A stretch of 64,000 nucleotides of DNA from Isoptericola cucumis (GTDB lineage: Bacteria; Actinomycetota; Actinomycetes; Actinomycetales; Cellulomonadaceae), in the NCBI RefSeq assembly GCF_014635665.1, contig NZ_BMDG01000005.1, positions 186,001-250,000 on the forward strand, written 5' to 3'. The notes beneath the pieces were generated by a model. That model did not search any database, was not told where the DNA came from, and saw nothing but the letters and a program-made list of their open reading frames with translations. The translations under genes were made by a program, and so were the position numbers. Below are positions 26,393-35,320 of this stretch, in pieces; positions within the stretch are counted from its first letter, which is position 1; each line of letters starts with the position of its first letter.

Positions 26393-28495
26393 ATGGACCG
26401 CCCCCGCCGCCTGCCGATCACGGTCGCGGACCTGCGCTTCGCGGTGTGGTCGCTGCTGTCCACGGCCGCGGGGCTCGGGATCGCCGTGGCGGTCGTCGAC
26501 GGCGTGACGGTGCGTTCGCCGTGGGCCGTGCTCCCGGCGGCGCTCGCGGTGGGTGCGGGCGACGCGCTGCTGCGCGTCCCGCTGCGCCGGATCGCGCGCG
26601 CGTCCGGGGCCCTCGGGGCGCTGGTGCTCGGCCTCGGCGCCCAGGTGCTGGTCGTCCTGGCCGTGCTGCGCCTGCTGCCGGGGATCTCCAGCCGGTCGTG
26701 GGCCGACGCGGTCGCCGTGCTGCTGATCGCCGCGGTCGTCATGGCCGTGGGCCACTGGCTGGTCGGGGCGAGCGACAACGCGTACGTCGTCGGCGACCTG
26801 GTCCGGCAGGGGCGCCGCCGCGCGGGCCTGTCCCCGCGGGGCGGGGCCGGCGAGGGCGGGCAGGAGGGGACGGAGCGCCCGCCGGGCGTCCTGGTGGTCA
26901 TGCTCGACGGCGTCTCGCGGGCGACCCTCGACCATGCCCTGGAGGCCGGCCTGACGCCGACGCTGGAGCGCTGGCTCGGCGGCGGCTCGCACCGGGTGGA
27001 GTCCTGGTGGGCGCGGGTGCCGTGCAGCACCCCGGCGAGCACCCTCGGCCTGCTGCACGGGACGACGGACGAGGTGCCCGCGTTCCGGTGGTGGTCGCGC
27101 GAGCAGGGCCGGCTGGTCGTGACGAACCGGCCGGCGGACGCCGCCGCGGTGGAACGCCGGGCCAGCGACGGGCGCGGCCTGCTCGCGGGCGGGGGTGCCG
27201 CCGTCTCGACGATGTTCTCCGGCGACGCCGCCACGAGCCTGCTCGTGATGAGCCGTGCGTCGGCGGGGCTCGGCCCCGGGCAGATGTTCGTCCGGTTCTT
27301 CGCCAGCCCGTTCGTGCTCGTGCGCGCCGTCGTGGGCACGGTGGCCGAGGCGCTCAAGGAGCTGTACCAGGGGTGGCAGCAGACGGCGCGCGGGGTGCGC
27401 CCCCGGGTGCCGCGGCACGGCTGGTACCCGGTGCTGCGCGCCGTCACGAACGTGCTGCTGCGCGACCTCAACACGTCGCTCGTCGCCGAGCAGCTCGTGC
27501 GCGGGGTCCCCGTCGTGGCGGTGGACCTCGTGGACTACGACGAGATCGCCCACCACGCCGGACCGCTGCGGCCCGAGTCGCTCCGCGCGCTCGAAGGGCT
27601 GGACCGCGTGCTCGGCCTGTGGCAGGAGGTGGCGGACGGCGCGCCGCGCCGGTACCGGGTGGTGGTCGTGTCCGACCACGGGCAGTCGCTGGGGGCGACG
27701 TTCGAGCAGGTGAACGGCCGTTCCCTCGGGCAGGAGGTGCGGATGCTCATGGCGGCGCGCGGTGCGGCGCCGCGGAGCACCACGGAGGCGACGGGTCACG
27801 ACGTCGCCGAGAGCGAGGCCTGGGGCCCGGCGAACACCGCGCTCCACGCGCTGCGCCGCGGCGACGGGGAGGAGGCGCGCGTGCTCGTGGGCCCGGACCG
27901 GGAGCCTTCCGGGTGGGGGCACCGCGAGGGCGCGCCGCCGGCGCAGGAGCTCCCCGAGGTCGCCGTGGTGGGGTCCGGCAACCTGGGCATGGTGTGGTTC
28001 TGCCGAGAGCCGGGCCCGGTGGACGGCGCGGAGGTCGCCCGGCGCTGGCCCGCCCTGCTGCCGGGGCTGCTGGCGAACCCCGCGGTGGGGGTCGTCGTCG
28101 TGCGCGACGGCGGCGAGGTGGTGGCCCACGGTCGGGACGGCGCGCACCGGCTCGTCGGCGGCGAGGTCGACGGAAAGGACCCCCTGGCGGGGTACGGGAC
28201 GCGGGCGCGGGCGGACCTGCTGCGTGTCGCGCGGCTGCCCGAGGCCGGCGACCTCGTGCTGCTGTCGGCCGTCGACCCGATGGGCCGCGTGCACGCCTTC
28301 GAGGGGCTCGTCGGCTCGCACGGCGGGCTCGGCGGGGACCAGAGCGAGGCCGTGCTGGTGCACCCGGTGGAGCTCGTCGTGCCGGACGGCGAGCGGCAGG
28401 ACGTGGACGGCTCCCGCATGCTCGTGGGCGCGGAGAGCGTGCACCGGCGGATGGTCGCCTGGCTGGACGGCCTCGGGCTGCGGGAGGGGCTGTGA
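26393..28495 (+). CDS. Membrane-anchored alkaline-phosphatase-superfamily protein (phage holin family annotation type)
   Basis: 700 residues. The N-terminal ~125 residues hold four membrane helices of the so-called phage holin family. A linker leads to an alkaline-phosphatase-like domain: VVMLDGVS with metal ligand D172, CSTPASTLGLLHG with a likely nucleophile, VDLVDYDEIAHHAG and VVVSDHGQSLG as the remaining metal ligands. This suggests a cell-surface phosphodiesterase or phosphatase, or a type I phosphodiesterase relative. The stop overlaps the next start in GTGA, so an MBL hydrolase is made with it. Such pairs occur in Micrococcales; the substrate is unknown. It is not evidence for a prophage. 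Confidence 0.85.
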   Translation: MDRPRRLPITVADLRFAVWSLLSTAAGLGIAVAVVDGVTVRSPWAVLPAALAVGAGDALLRVPLRRIARASGALGALVLGLGAQVLVVLAVLRLLPGISSRSWADAVAVLLIAAVVMAVGHWLVGASDNAYVVGDLVRQGRRRAGLSPRGGAGEGGQEGTERPPGVLVVMLDGVSRATLDHALEAGLTPTLERWLGGGSHRVESWWARVPCSTPASTLGLLHGTTDEVPAFRWWSREQGRLVVTNRPADAAAVERRASDGRGLLAGGGAAVSTMFSGDAATSLLVMSRASAGLGPGQMFVRFFASPFVLVRAVVGTVAEALKELYQGWQQTARGVRPRVPRHGWYPVLRAVTNVLLRDLNTSLVAEQLVRGVPVVAVDLVDYDEIAHHAGPLRPESLRALEGLDRVLGLWQEVADGAPRRYRVVVVSDHGQSLGATFEQVNGRSLGQEVRMLMAARGAAPRSTTEATGHDVAESEAWGPANTALHALRRGDGEEARVLVGPDREPSGWGHREGAPPAQELPEVAVVGSGNLGMVWFCREPGPVDGAEVARRWPALLPGLLANPAVGVVVVRDGGEVVAHGRDGAHRLVGGEVDGKDPLAGYGTRARADLLRVARLPEAGDLVLLSAVDPMGRVHAFEGLVGSHGGLGGDQSEAVLVHPVELVVPDGERQDVDGSRMLVGAESVHRRMVAWLDGLGLREGL

Positions 28496-29439
28496 GCGGT
28501 GCCGCGGAACACGCGCCCGCGCTGCGGGTGACGTGGCTGGGCCACTCCACGGTGGTGCTCGACGTGCGGGCGGCGGACGGGCGGACGACGCGGCTCGTCA
28601 CCGACCCGCTGCTGGGGCGGCACGCGGGGCTGCTGCGCCGTCGGGGCGAGCGGCCCGACGAGGAGGCGTGGCGGCACGCCGACGCCGCGCTCGTCTCCCA
28701 CCTGCACCACGACCACGCCGAGCTGCGCTCGCTGCGGCTGCTCGGCGACGTCCCGGTGCTGGCGGCGAGGGCGAACGCGCGGTGGCTGCGCGACAAGGGG
28801 CTGCGCGGGGTGGGCCTCGACGGCGCCTGGCACGAGACGGCGGGGCACGGGACGGCGGGGCACGGCGCCGGGCACGGGGCGGGCGCGGGCCGCTGGCACG
28901 AGGGCGACTGGTACGACGTCGCGGGGGTGCAGGTGCGGCTCACGCCAGCCGTCCACGGGCATCGCCCGATGCCGCACCGGCCCAACGCCGCAGCGGGCCA
29001 CGTCGTGCGCGCCGCGCCCGGCGGCAGCGGGGGGCCCGGCGGCGGGCCGACGGTCTGGGCGGTGGGGGACACGGAGCGGTCCACGGCGCTGTCCCGGGTG
29101 CGCGACCTGGCGGGCGGGCGCGTGGACGTCGCACTGGTGCCGGTCTCGGGCTGGGGCCCGCGGCTGTCGGGCGGGCACCTGGGCCCCGTGCAGGCGGCCG
29201 AGCTGTGCGCGGAGGTGGGCGCGCGCGTGGCGATCCCGGTGCACTGGGGCACATTGCACGCGCCTGGCGGGCGGCACCTGCCGCCGGGGTGGATGGACCA
29301 CGCGGGCGCGGCGTTCGCCGCCGCGCTGCGCAGGACGGCCCCGGAGGCGCGCGCGGTGGTGCTGCGGCCGGGCGGGACGTGGGACGAGGAGTGGTCCGGC
29401 GAGCGGGGCGGCGAGGGGGACGGCGAGCGCGGTCCGTGA
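28492..29439 (+). CDS. MBL-fold metal-dependent hydrolase
   Basis: 315 residues. Metal site H70-x-H72-x-D74-H75 (SHLHHDH), a later histidine in [13 protein letters not shown], the aspartate in WAVGDTERS, and a final histidine in PVHWGTLH match the UlaG/NAPE-PLD-like group. A histidine/glycine-rich insertion (residues 114-136, repeating GHG) is unusual. The start GTG overlaps the stop of the membrane phosphatase gene. In mammals the related NAPE-PLD hydrolyses phospholipids, which would fit a partner membrane phosphodiesterase, but this is inference only. Confidence 0.88.
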   Translation: MSGAAEHAPALRVTWLGHSTVVLDVRAADGRTTRLVTDPLLGRHAGLLRRRGERPDEEAWRHADAALVSHLHHDHAELRSLRLLGDVPVLAARANARWLRDKGLRGVGLDGAWHETAGHGTAGHGAGHGAGAGRWHEGDWYDVAGVQVRLTPAVHGHRPMPHRPNAAAGHVVRAAPGGSGGPGGGPTVWAVGDTERSTALSRVRDLAGGRVDVALVPVSGWGPRLSGGHLGPVQAAELCAEVGARVAIPVHWGTLHAPGGRHLPPGWMDHAGAAFAAALRRTAPEARAVVLRPGGTWDEEWSGERGGEGDGERGP

Positions 29440-29470
29440 GGCGCGACACGCCGGTGCGACGGGACTGGCA

Positions 29471-29486
29471 TCGAACACCTGTTCGG
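29471..29486. promoter_or_regulatory. LexA box upstream of recA
   Basis: TCGAACACCTGTTCGG matches the actinobacterial consensus TCGAAC-N4-GTTCGA except the last base. It lies 161 bases before the recA ATG. This predicts LexA repression and DNA-damage induction of recA-recX. Confidence 0.92.
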
Positions 29487-29647
29487 TGAGAGTCTGTCCA
29501 CAGACGGGTTCCGTTCGCGGCCGTCCCCAGGCGTGCCGGTCGCACCGGTCGTTGTCGGAGGCGGCACGTACGGTCGGCAACACGATGAGCACGCAGACAC
29601 GAACGCCGGCGCGCAGCCGCCGCGCCCAGAACGCAAAGGTGACCGAC

Positions 29648-30778
29648 ATGCCTGCACCGGCAGACCGCGAGAAGGCCCTCGAGGCCGCGCTCGCCCAGAT
29701 CGACCGCAGCTTCGGCAAGGGCTCGGTCATGCGCCTCGGCGACGAGGGCCGCGCTCCGGTCGAGACGATCCCGACCGGTTCCATCGCGCTCGACGTCGCG
29801 CTCGGCATCGGCGGCCTCCCGCGGGGCCGTGTCGTCGAGGTCTACGGGCCGGAGTCCTCCGGCAAGACGACCGTGGCGCTGCACGCCGTGGCCAACGCCC
29901 AGCGGGCCGGCGGCATCGCGGCGTTCGTCGACGCGGAGCACGCCCTGGACCCGGAGTACGCCAAGAAGCTCGGCGTCGACACCGACGCGCTGCTGGTGTC
30001 CCAGCCGGACACCGGCGAGCAGGCGCTGGAGATCACGGACATGCTGATCCGCTCCGGCGCGCTGGACATCATCGTCGTCGACTCCGTCGCGGCGCTCGTG
30101 CCCAAGGCGGAGATCGAGGGCGAGATGGGCGACAGCCACGTCGGCCTGCAGGCCCGCCTGATGTCGCAGGCCCTGCGCAAGATCACCGGTGCCCTGAGCT
30201 CCTCGGGGACGACGGCGATCTTCATCAACCAGCTGCGCGAGAAGATCGGCGTGTTCTTCGGCTCTCCCGAGACGACCACGGGTGGCAAGGCGCTGAAGTT
30301 CTACGCCTCGGTCCGGCTCGACATCCGACGCATCGAGACCCTCAAGGAGGGCACCGACGCGGTCGGTAACCGCACCCGCGTCAAGGTCGTCAAGAACAAG
30401 ATGGCCCCGCCGTTCAAGCAGGCCGAGTTCGACATCCTCTACGGAGTCGGCATCTCCCGCGAGGGCGGCCTCATCGACATGGGCGTGGAGCACGGGTTCG
30501 TGCGCAAGTCCGGCTCCTGGTTCACCTACGAGGGCGACCAGCTCGGGCAGGGCAAGGAGAACGCCCGCGCGTTCCTGCGGGACAACCCCGACCTGGCGAA
30601 CGAGATCGAGAAGCGCATCAAGGAGAAGCTGGGCGTGGGCGCGAAGCTGGACTCGCCCGCCGGTGACGCGGCCGAGGCGCCCGCCCCGGGGGCGGCGGCG
30701 TCGGCCACCGGCCTGTCGGTCGACCCGGCGCCGGTCAAGGCCGGCGCCAAGGGCAAGAAGGCCGCGGCTCCGTTCTGA
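29648..30778 (+). CDS. recA: Recombinase RecA
   Basis: 376 residues; catalyses strand exchange in homologous recombination and, as a filament on single-stranded DNA, triggers LexA self-cleavage. Walker A GPESSGKT (67-74), the mid-segment [29 protein letters not shown] (with loop L1), loop L2 around [15 protein letters not shown], and [14 protein letters not shown] are intact. The C-terminus is alanine/proline-rich then KGKKAA, as in other high-G+C species. ATG 29648 was chosen because AAAGGTGA precedes it; upstream ATG 29585 has no binding site. There is no intein. recX begins 43 bases later. Confidence 0.98.
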   Translation: MPAPADREKALEAALAQIDRSFGKGSVMRLGDEGRAPVETIPTGSIALDVALGIGGLPRGRVVEVYGPESSGKTTVALHAVANAQRAGGIAAFVDAEHALDPEYAKKLGVDTDALLVSQPDTGEQALEITDMLIRSGALDIIVVDSVAALVPKAEIEGEMGDSHVGLQARLMSQALRKITGALSSSGTTAIFINQLREKIGVFFGSPETTTGGKALKFYASVRLDIRRIETLKEGTDAVGNRTRVKVVKNKMAPPFKQAEFDILYGVGISREGGLIDMGVEHGFVRKSGSWFTYEGDQLGQGKENARAFLRDNPDLANEIEKRIKEKLGVGAKLDSPAGDAAEAPAPGAAASATGLSVDPAPVKAGAKGKKAAAPF

Positions 30779-30821
30779 GGTGAGCGGTGAGACCGGCGAG
30801 CAGCACTGACGAGGGGGGCGC

Positions 30822-31514
30822 GTGACTGCGGAGACCACCTCGGGCGGTCGCGGCGTGGGGAAGCGTCGCGGCCGCCGGAACGGCTCACGGTCCTTCGGGC
30901 CGGACGACGGGGCGGACGGCACGGCCGCCCCGTCGGCACGCCGCACGCGCCCGACCGTGGCGGAGCGTCTCGAGGCGGGCGAGCTGAGCCTCGAGGACGC
31001 GGCGGAGAAGGCGCGAGAGGCGCTGCTGCGCACCCTCACAGCGGCCCCGAAGAGCCGCGCCGAGCTGGAGCAGTCGCTGGGCCGCAAGGGCTACCCCGAC
31101 GCCGTGTCGGGGCCCGTCCTCGACCGGTTCGACGAGGTCGGCCTGATCGACGACGCCGCGTACGCCGAGATGATCGTGCGCACCCGGCACACCGAGCGCG
31201 GCCTGTCCCGCCGGGCGATCGCCATGGAGCTGAGGCGACGCGGGATCGACGAGGAGACCGCGCGCGAGGCCCTCGAGCAGGTGGACGGCGACGACGAGCG
31301 GGACGCTGCCGCGGTCCTGGCACGCAAGCACGTCGCCCGCACCCGCGGGCTCGACCGTGACGTCCGTCTGCGCCGCGCCGTCGGGTCGCTCGGGCGCAAG
31401 GGATATCCGCCGGGTGTCGCCTTCGGCGCCGTGCGTGACGCACTGGCCGCCGAAGGCGAGGACGACCTCGACGACGACTTCGCCGGTGGCGGCTACCCGG
31501 GCGCCGACGACTGA
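30822..31514 (+). CDS. recX: Regulatory protein RecX
   Basis: 230 residues. A disordered basic N-terminus (~55 residues) is followed by the three-helix repeats of RecX: AREALLRTLTAAPKSRAELEQSL, the FDEVGLIDDAAYAEMIVRTR block, and LGRKGYPPGVAFGAVRDAL. RecX binds in the groove of RecA filaments and limits their activity. GTG 30822 is preceded by GAGGGGGG. Order and spacing indicate co-transcription with recA. A strong hairpin follows. Confidence 0.95.
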   Translation: MTAETTSGGRGVGKRRGRRNGSRSFGPDDGADGTAAPSARRTRPTVAERLEAGELSLEDAAEKAREALLRTLTAAPKSRAELEQSLGRKGYPDAVSGPVLDRFDEVGLIDDAAYAEMIVRTRHTERGLSRRAIAMELRRRGIDEETAREALEQVDGDDERDAAAVLARKHVARTRGLDRDVRLRRAVGSLGRKGYPPGVAFGAVRDALAAEGEDDLDDDFAGGGYPGADD

Positions 31515-31570
31515 GCCGCGAGCGGTGCCGCTCGGGCGGGCGCTCCGGAGGGACCGGCGACGTCCCGGGA

Positions 31571-31628
31571 CATGCGAAGGCCTCGGACATGCGAAGGCCC
31601 CGGACACCACGGTGTCCGGGGCCTTCGC
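31571..31628. terminator. Terminator hairpin with a duplicated arm behind recX
   Basis: GCGAAGGCCCCGGACACC (31591-31608) pairs perfectly with 31611-31628 (18 bp). A near-copy of the left arm, CATGCGAAGGCCTCGGA (31571-31587), precedes the true one (31589-31605) and could pair with the same right arm. It separates recX from gluD, which converge. Confidence 0.85.
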
Positions 31629-31655
31629 GTGCAGGTAGCCCGCGCCGGGGACGGG

Positions 31656-32576
31656 TCACATGGCGCTGGGGTCCCCGGTCGCGGCGATGGCGTTGCCCGG
31701 ACCGCCCGGCTTGCCCGCGACGACGGTCGGGTTGCCGATGCCTGGTCCGGCCGCGGTGGCGCCGGACGTGCGGCCCGACAGGTACCGCGAGAGCCAGCGC
31801 GCGACGGACGTCAGCGCCCAGTTGATGACGATGAAGACGAGCGCCGCGATCGTCAACGTCTGCAGGTTGTTGCCGTTGCCGTTGCCGAAGATCTGCGCGG
31901 CGCGGAGGAGCTCGTCGTAGGTGATGATCTGTCCGAGCGCCGTGTCCTTGAGGACCACGACCAGCTGTGAGACCAGGGCGGGCAGCATCGCGATGAGCGC
32001 CTGGGGGAGCTGGATCGAGCGCAGCGTCTGGCCGCCGGTGAGGCCGACCGCCAGGCCTGCCTCGGACTGGCCCTTGGGGAGGTTGCCCACGCCGGACCGC
32101 ACGAGCTCGGCGATGACCGACCCGTTGTAGAGGATGAGCGCGATCACCACGGCGAGGAACGCCGGCTCCGTGCCGATCCGGTTGAAGCCGAGCAGCAGCC
32201 AGAAGAAGATCATCATCAGCAGCACGGGCACGGCGCGGAAGAACTCCACGACGACGCCGCTCGCCCAGCGCACGGTCCGGGACCGTGCGAGGCGCCCGGC
32301 GCCGAAGACCAGGCCGAAGACCACGGCCCCGACGATGGCGAACCCGGCGGCGCGCAGGGTGTTCTGGAGGCCGGGGATGAAGTAGTCCTGCCACGCGCTC
32401 GCGGTGAAGACCGGGCCCCACAGGTCCCAGGAGAGCTGGCCCTTGCGGGCGAGCTCGGCCACGACCAGAGCCGCGATCCCGAGGACGACGAGAGCACCCA
32501 CGACGTTGCCGAGGGCGATGCGGCGCCTGGCCCGGGGCCCCGGTGCGTCGAAGAGGACGGAGTGCTGGGAGCTCAT
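31656..32576 (-). CDS. gluD: Glutamate-type ABC transporter permease GluD
   Basis: 306 residues. A cytoplasmic N-terminus and a membrane helix (~22-45) are followed by the BPD-transport core with FFRAVPVLLMMIFFWLL and the EAA loop EAGLAVGLTGGQTLRSIQLPQAL. A glycine/proline tail of 30 residues ends the protein. The start ATG overlaps the gluC stop (ATGA, 32573-32576). With GluC it forms the membrane channel of a polar amino acid importer of the GluABCD kind known from Corynebacterium. Confidence 0.93.
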   Translation of the reverse strand: MSSQHSVLFDAPGPRARRRIALGNVVGALVVLGIAALVVAELARKGQLSWDLWGPVFTASAWQDYFIPGLQNTLRAAGFAIVGAVVFGLVFGAGRLARSRTVRWASGVVVEFFRAVPVLLMMIFFWLLLGFNRIGTEPAFLAVVIALILYNGSVIAELVRSGVGNLPKGQSEAGLAVGLTGGQTLRSIQLPQALIAMLPALVSQLVVVLKDTALGQIITYDELLRAAQIFGNGNGNNLQTLTIAALVFIVINWALTSVARWLSRYLSGRTSGATAAGPGIGNPTVVAGKPGGPGNAIAATGDPSAM

Positions 32577-33262
32577 CGGCGCACCGCCAGTCGGTTCGAG
32601 AGGTACGTGGTCAGCAGGCCGATGGGGATCACGAGGATGACGAACCCGATCGCGAAGGTCATGAAGATCGCGTAGATGAGGTCCGAGTTGCTCTCGATCA
32701 TCTCCCGCATGAGGGTCGACGTCTCGGTCGAGACACTCGCCGCCGCGGCGACCGTGGAGTTCTTCAGCAGCGCGATGAGCGTGTTGCCCAGCGGCGCGAT
32801 CGCGCCGCGGAACGCCTGCGGCAGGATGATCAGCCGAGCCGCGGGCAGGAACGGCAGGCCGATGGCCCGTGCCGCCTCCGCCTGGCCCAGCGGGACCGTG
32901 TTGACCCCGGAACGGATCGCCTCGCAGACGAACGCCGCGTGGTACACGGTCAGGCCGATCACGGCGAAGCGGAAGAAGTTCGTCGCGAAGTCGTCGGACA
33001 TTCTGATCTGCAGCTGCGTCCACACCGCGAGGAACATGAACGTCATGATGATGGTCAGCGGCGTGTTGCGGAGGATGTTCACGTAGGCCGTGCCGGCCCA
33101 CTGCAGGCTCGCGATCGGCGAGATCCGCATGAGCGCGAGGACCGTGCCGAGGATCAGCGAGAAGATGGCGGCCCAGAACGTCAGCTGGATGTTGACCCAG
33201 AACGCTCCCAGCACGTCATAGTTCGCGAACAGCTCCGCGAACTGCGACAGGAAGTCACCCAC
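32573..33262 (-). CDS. gluC: Glutamate-type ABC transporter permease GluC
   Basis: 229 residues of the His/Glu/Gln/Arg permease family. Five membrane helices are predicted. YVNILRNTPLTIIMTFMF is the start of the permease core, and EAARAIGLPFLPAARLIILPQAFR is the loop that contacts the ATPase. The next gene overlaps it by 4 bases. Together with GluA, GluB and GluD this makes a complete importer. Confidence 0.95.
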   Translation of the reverse strand: MGDFLSQFAELFANYDVLGAFWVNIQLTFWAAIFSLILGTVLALMRISPIASLQWAGTAYVNILRNTPLTIIMTFMFLAVWTQLQIRMSDDFATNFFRFAVIGLTVYHAAFVCEAIRSGVNTVPLGQAEAARAIGLPFLPAARLIILPQAFRGAIAPLGNTLIALLKNSTVAAAASVSTETSTLMREMIESNSDLIYAIFMTFAIGFVILVIPIGLLTTYLSNRLAVRR

Positions 33263-33364
33263 GGTGTGTCAGCCTCCCGGAGGGTGGCGCGGCCGGAGCC
33301 GCGGTGGACGGACGGGGGGAGCGGCGCGGGACGCCGCTCCCCCCGGGTCGGTCGGTCGCAGGCG

Positions 33365-34222
33365 TCAGGCGCAGGCGTCGGGCTTCGGCGGGTTCAGGTC
33401 GGCGTTGGGCGTGTAGCCGGTGCCCTCGGTGTTCGAGGTCACGGCCTTCTCCCAGGACCCGTCGTCGATCATCTCCTGGATCGCCGTGTTGATGTCCTCG
33501 CACCGGTCGTTGTCCTGCGGGAGGCCGACGCCGTAGTTCTCCTCGGAGAACGGGTTCCCGACGACCTTGACCTTGCCCTGGTTGGCGGGCTGGGCGGCGA
33601 GGCCGGCGAGGATGATGTCGTCGGTCGTGACGGCGTCCACCTGGCCCGCCGTGAGCGCGGTGACGCACTCGGCGTAGCCCGGGCGCTCGACGAGCTGGAC
33701 GCCCTCGGCGTACTCGTCCTTGATCCGCTGTGCGGACGTCGACCCCGTCACCGAGCAGAGGTTCTTGCCCTCGAGCTCCTCGGGCCCGGTGATGTCGGTG
33801 TTGTCCTCCGCCACGAGGAGGTCCTGGCCGGCGATGAAGTACGGCCCGGCGAAGGCGACCTGCTCCTTGCGCTCGTCGGTGATCGAGTAGGTCGCGAAGA
33901 TCATGTCGACCTGACCGGTCTGGAGCATCGTCTCGCGGTTCGCGGACGGGGCCTCGACCCACTCGATCTGGTCGGCGGAGTACCCGAGCTTGTCGGCCAC
34001 GTAGGTCGCGACGTCCACGTCGAAGCCCGTGTACTCGCTGCCGTCCTGGTACCCGAGGCCGGGCTGGTCGTACTTGATGCCGATCTTGATCGAGTCGCCA
34101 CCGCTGTCCGAGCCGGACCCGGTCTCCTCGCCGCCACCGCCGACCTCCCCGCCGCCGCAGGCGGCGAGCGTGAGCGCGGTCAGTGCGGCGAGCGTGGCAG
34201 CACCTGCGTGTCGTGTGCGCAT
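33365..34222 (-). CDS. gluB: Glutamate-binding lipoprotein GluB
   Basis: 285 residues. A signal peptide ends in the lipobox LAAC with lipidated C22, then a Gly/Ser/Glu spacer and an SBP_bac_3 domain. Ligand-site features are KYDQPGLGYQDGSEYTGFDVDVATYVADKLG and FATYSITDERKEQVAFAGPYF; the motif VTGSTSAQRIKDEY marks the domain crossover. It delivers glutamate or a related amino acid to GluCD. Preceded by AAGGGTAAG. It lies between gluA and gluC, and its separation from gluA (141 bases) would allow separate promoters or higher expression. Confidence 0.94.
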   Translation of the reverse strand: MRTRHAGAATLAALTALTLAACGGGEVGGGGEETGSGSDSGGDSIKIGIKYDQPGLGYQDGSEYTGFDVDVATYVADKLGYSADQIEWVEAPSANRETMLQTGQVDMIFATYSITDERKEQVAFAGPYFIAGQDLLVAEDNTDITGPEELEGKNLCSVTGSTSAQRIKDEYAEGVQLVERPGYAECVTALTAGQVDAVTTDDIILAGLAAQPANQGKVKVVGNPFSEENYGVGLPQDNDRCEDINTAIQEMIDDGSWEKAVTSNTEGTGYTPNADLNPPKPDACA

Positions 34223-34363
34223 CGTTCTTACCCTTCGTGAGTTGTCGCCCGTGCGGCCCCGGTCCCGGCGTCGCGGCCGGTGCCGCACGGTCGGCGGGGT
34301 TCCCGCCCTGGTCGAGCCGTGCGTCGAGCTGTGGAGCTGTGAGTGGAACGGTGGATGGTGCGG

Positions 34364-35158
34364 TCAGTGGCTGAGGATCTTGGACAGGAAGTCCTTCGCC
34401 CGGTCGCTGCGCGGGGCGGTGAAGAACTCCTCGGGGGTGGCCTCCTCGACGATCTGGCCGTCCGACATGAAGACCACGCGGTTGGCGGCCTTGCGCGCGA
34501 AGCCCATCTCGTGCGTGACCACGATCATCGTCATGCCCTCCTTGGCGAGCGCGACCATGACGTCCAGGACCTCGTTGATCATCTCCGGGTCGAGCGCCGA
34601 CGTCGGCTCGTCGAAGAGCATCACCTTGGGCTGCATCGCGAGCGCGCGGGCGATGGCGACCCGCTGCTGCTGGCCGCCGGAGAGCTGGGCGGGCATCTTC
34701 CCGGCCTGGTTCTTCACCCCGACCCGGTCCAGCAGGGCGAGCGCGCGCTCCTTCGCGGCGCTGGTGCGCTCCCTGCGCACCTTGATCGGCCCGAGCGTGA
34801 CGTTCTCGAGGATCGTCTTGTGGGCGAAGAGGTTGAACGCCTGGAAGACCATGCCGACGTCGGCGCGGAGCTTGGCGAGCGCCTTGCCCTCCTCCGGCAG
34901 CGGCTGGCCGTCGATGCGGATCTCGCCGGAGTCGATGGTCTCGAGCCGGTTGATGGCGCGGCACAGGGTGGACTTGCCGGAGCCGGACGGCCCGATGACC
35001 ACCAGCACCTCGCCCTTGCGGACGGTGAGGTCGATGTCCTGCAGCACGTGCAGGTCGCCGAAGTGCTTGTTGACGTCCTTGAGCTCGACGAGCGGGGGGC
35101 CGAGCGTGGGGGACGTGCCCGCCGGTTCGGTCGTCGTGGTCGCTTCGCCGTGATCCAT
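34364..35158 (-). CDS. gluA: Glutamate-type ABC transporter ATP-binding protein GluA
   Basis: 264 residues of the HisP/GlnQ class. Walker [11 protein letters not shown]-loop VFQAFNLF, signature LSGGQQQ, Walker [14 protein letters not shown], and the switch histidine in VTHEMGFA are all present. An N-terminal extension of ~25 residues is rich in threonine and proline. It is first in the gluABCD operon and powers the importer. ATG 35158 is the likely leaderless start, with TAGGTT 6 bases upstream. Confidence 0.96.
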   Translation of the reverse strand: MDHGEATTTTEPAGTSPTLGPPLVELKDVNKHFGDLHVLQDIDLTVRKGEVLVVIGPSGSGKSTLCRAINRLETIDSGEIRIDGQPLPEEGKALAKLRADVGMVFQAFNLFAHKTILENVTLGPIKVRRERTSAAKERALALLDRVGVKNQAGKMPAQLSGGQQQRVAIARALAMQPKVMLFDEPTSALDPEMINEVLDVMVALAKEGMTMIVVTHEMGFARKAANRVVFMSDGQIVEEATPEEFFTAPRSDRAKDFLSKILSH

Positions 35159-35164
35159 CTCTCG

Positions 35165-35170
35165 AACCTA
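35165..35170 (-). promoter_or_regulatory. -10 element of gluA
   Basis: TAGGTT on the minus strand, 6 bases before the gluA ATG; no binding site between them. The miaB element lies 140 bases away on the other strand. Confidence 0.5.
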
Positions 35171-35307
35171 TCCACTCGGTGTTTCCGCGACCAGCACCGG
35201 GTTGTCCGGTTCCGCAACGGTTCAGTAACAGTGCATGCGCGTCCGAGCCCTGGCGTCGGTGTCCAGGTGGGTGGGTCTCCTCGTCGGGGCCCGGCCGTCG
35301 GGCACCG

Positions 35308-35313
35308 TACCCT
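35308..35313 (+). promoter_or_regulatory. -10 element of miaB
   Basis: TACCCT, 7 bases before the miaB ATG at 35321. Confidence 0.45.
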
Positions 35314-35320
35314 AGATGTG

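Noticed and set aside
26393-28495. Prophage, because the N-terminal domain resembles the phage holin family
   Set aside because: No integrase, capsid or lysis genes are near; the holin name reflects a small helix bundle only.
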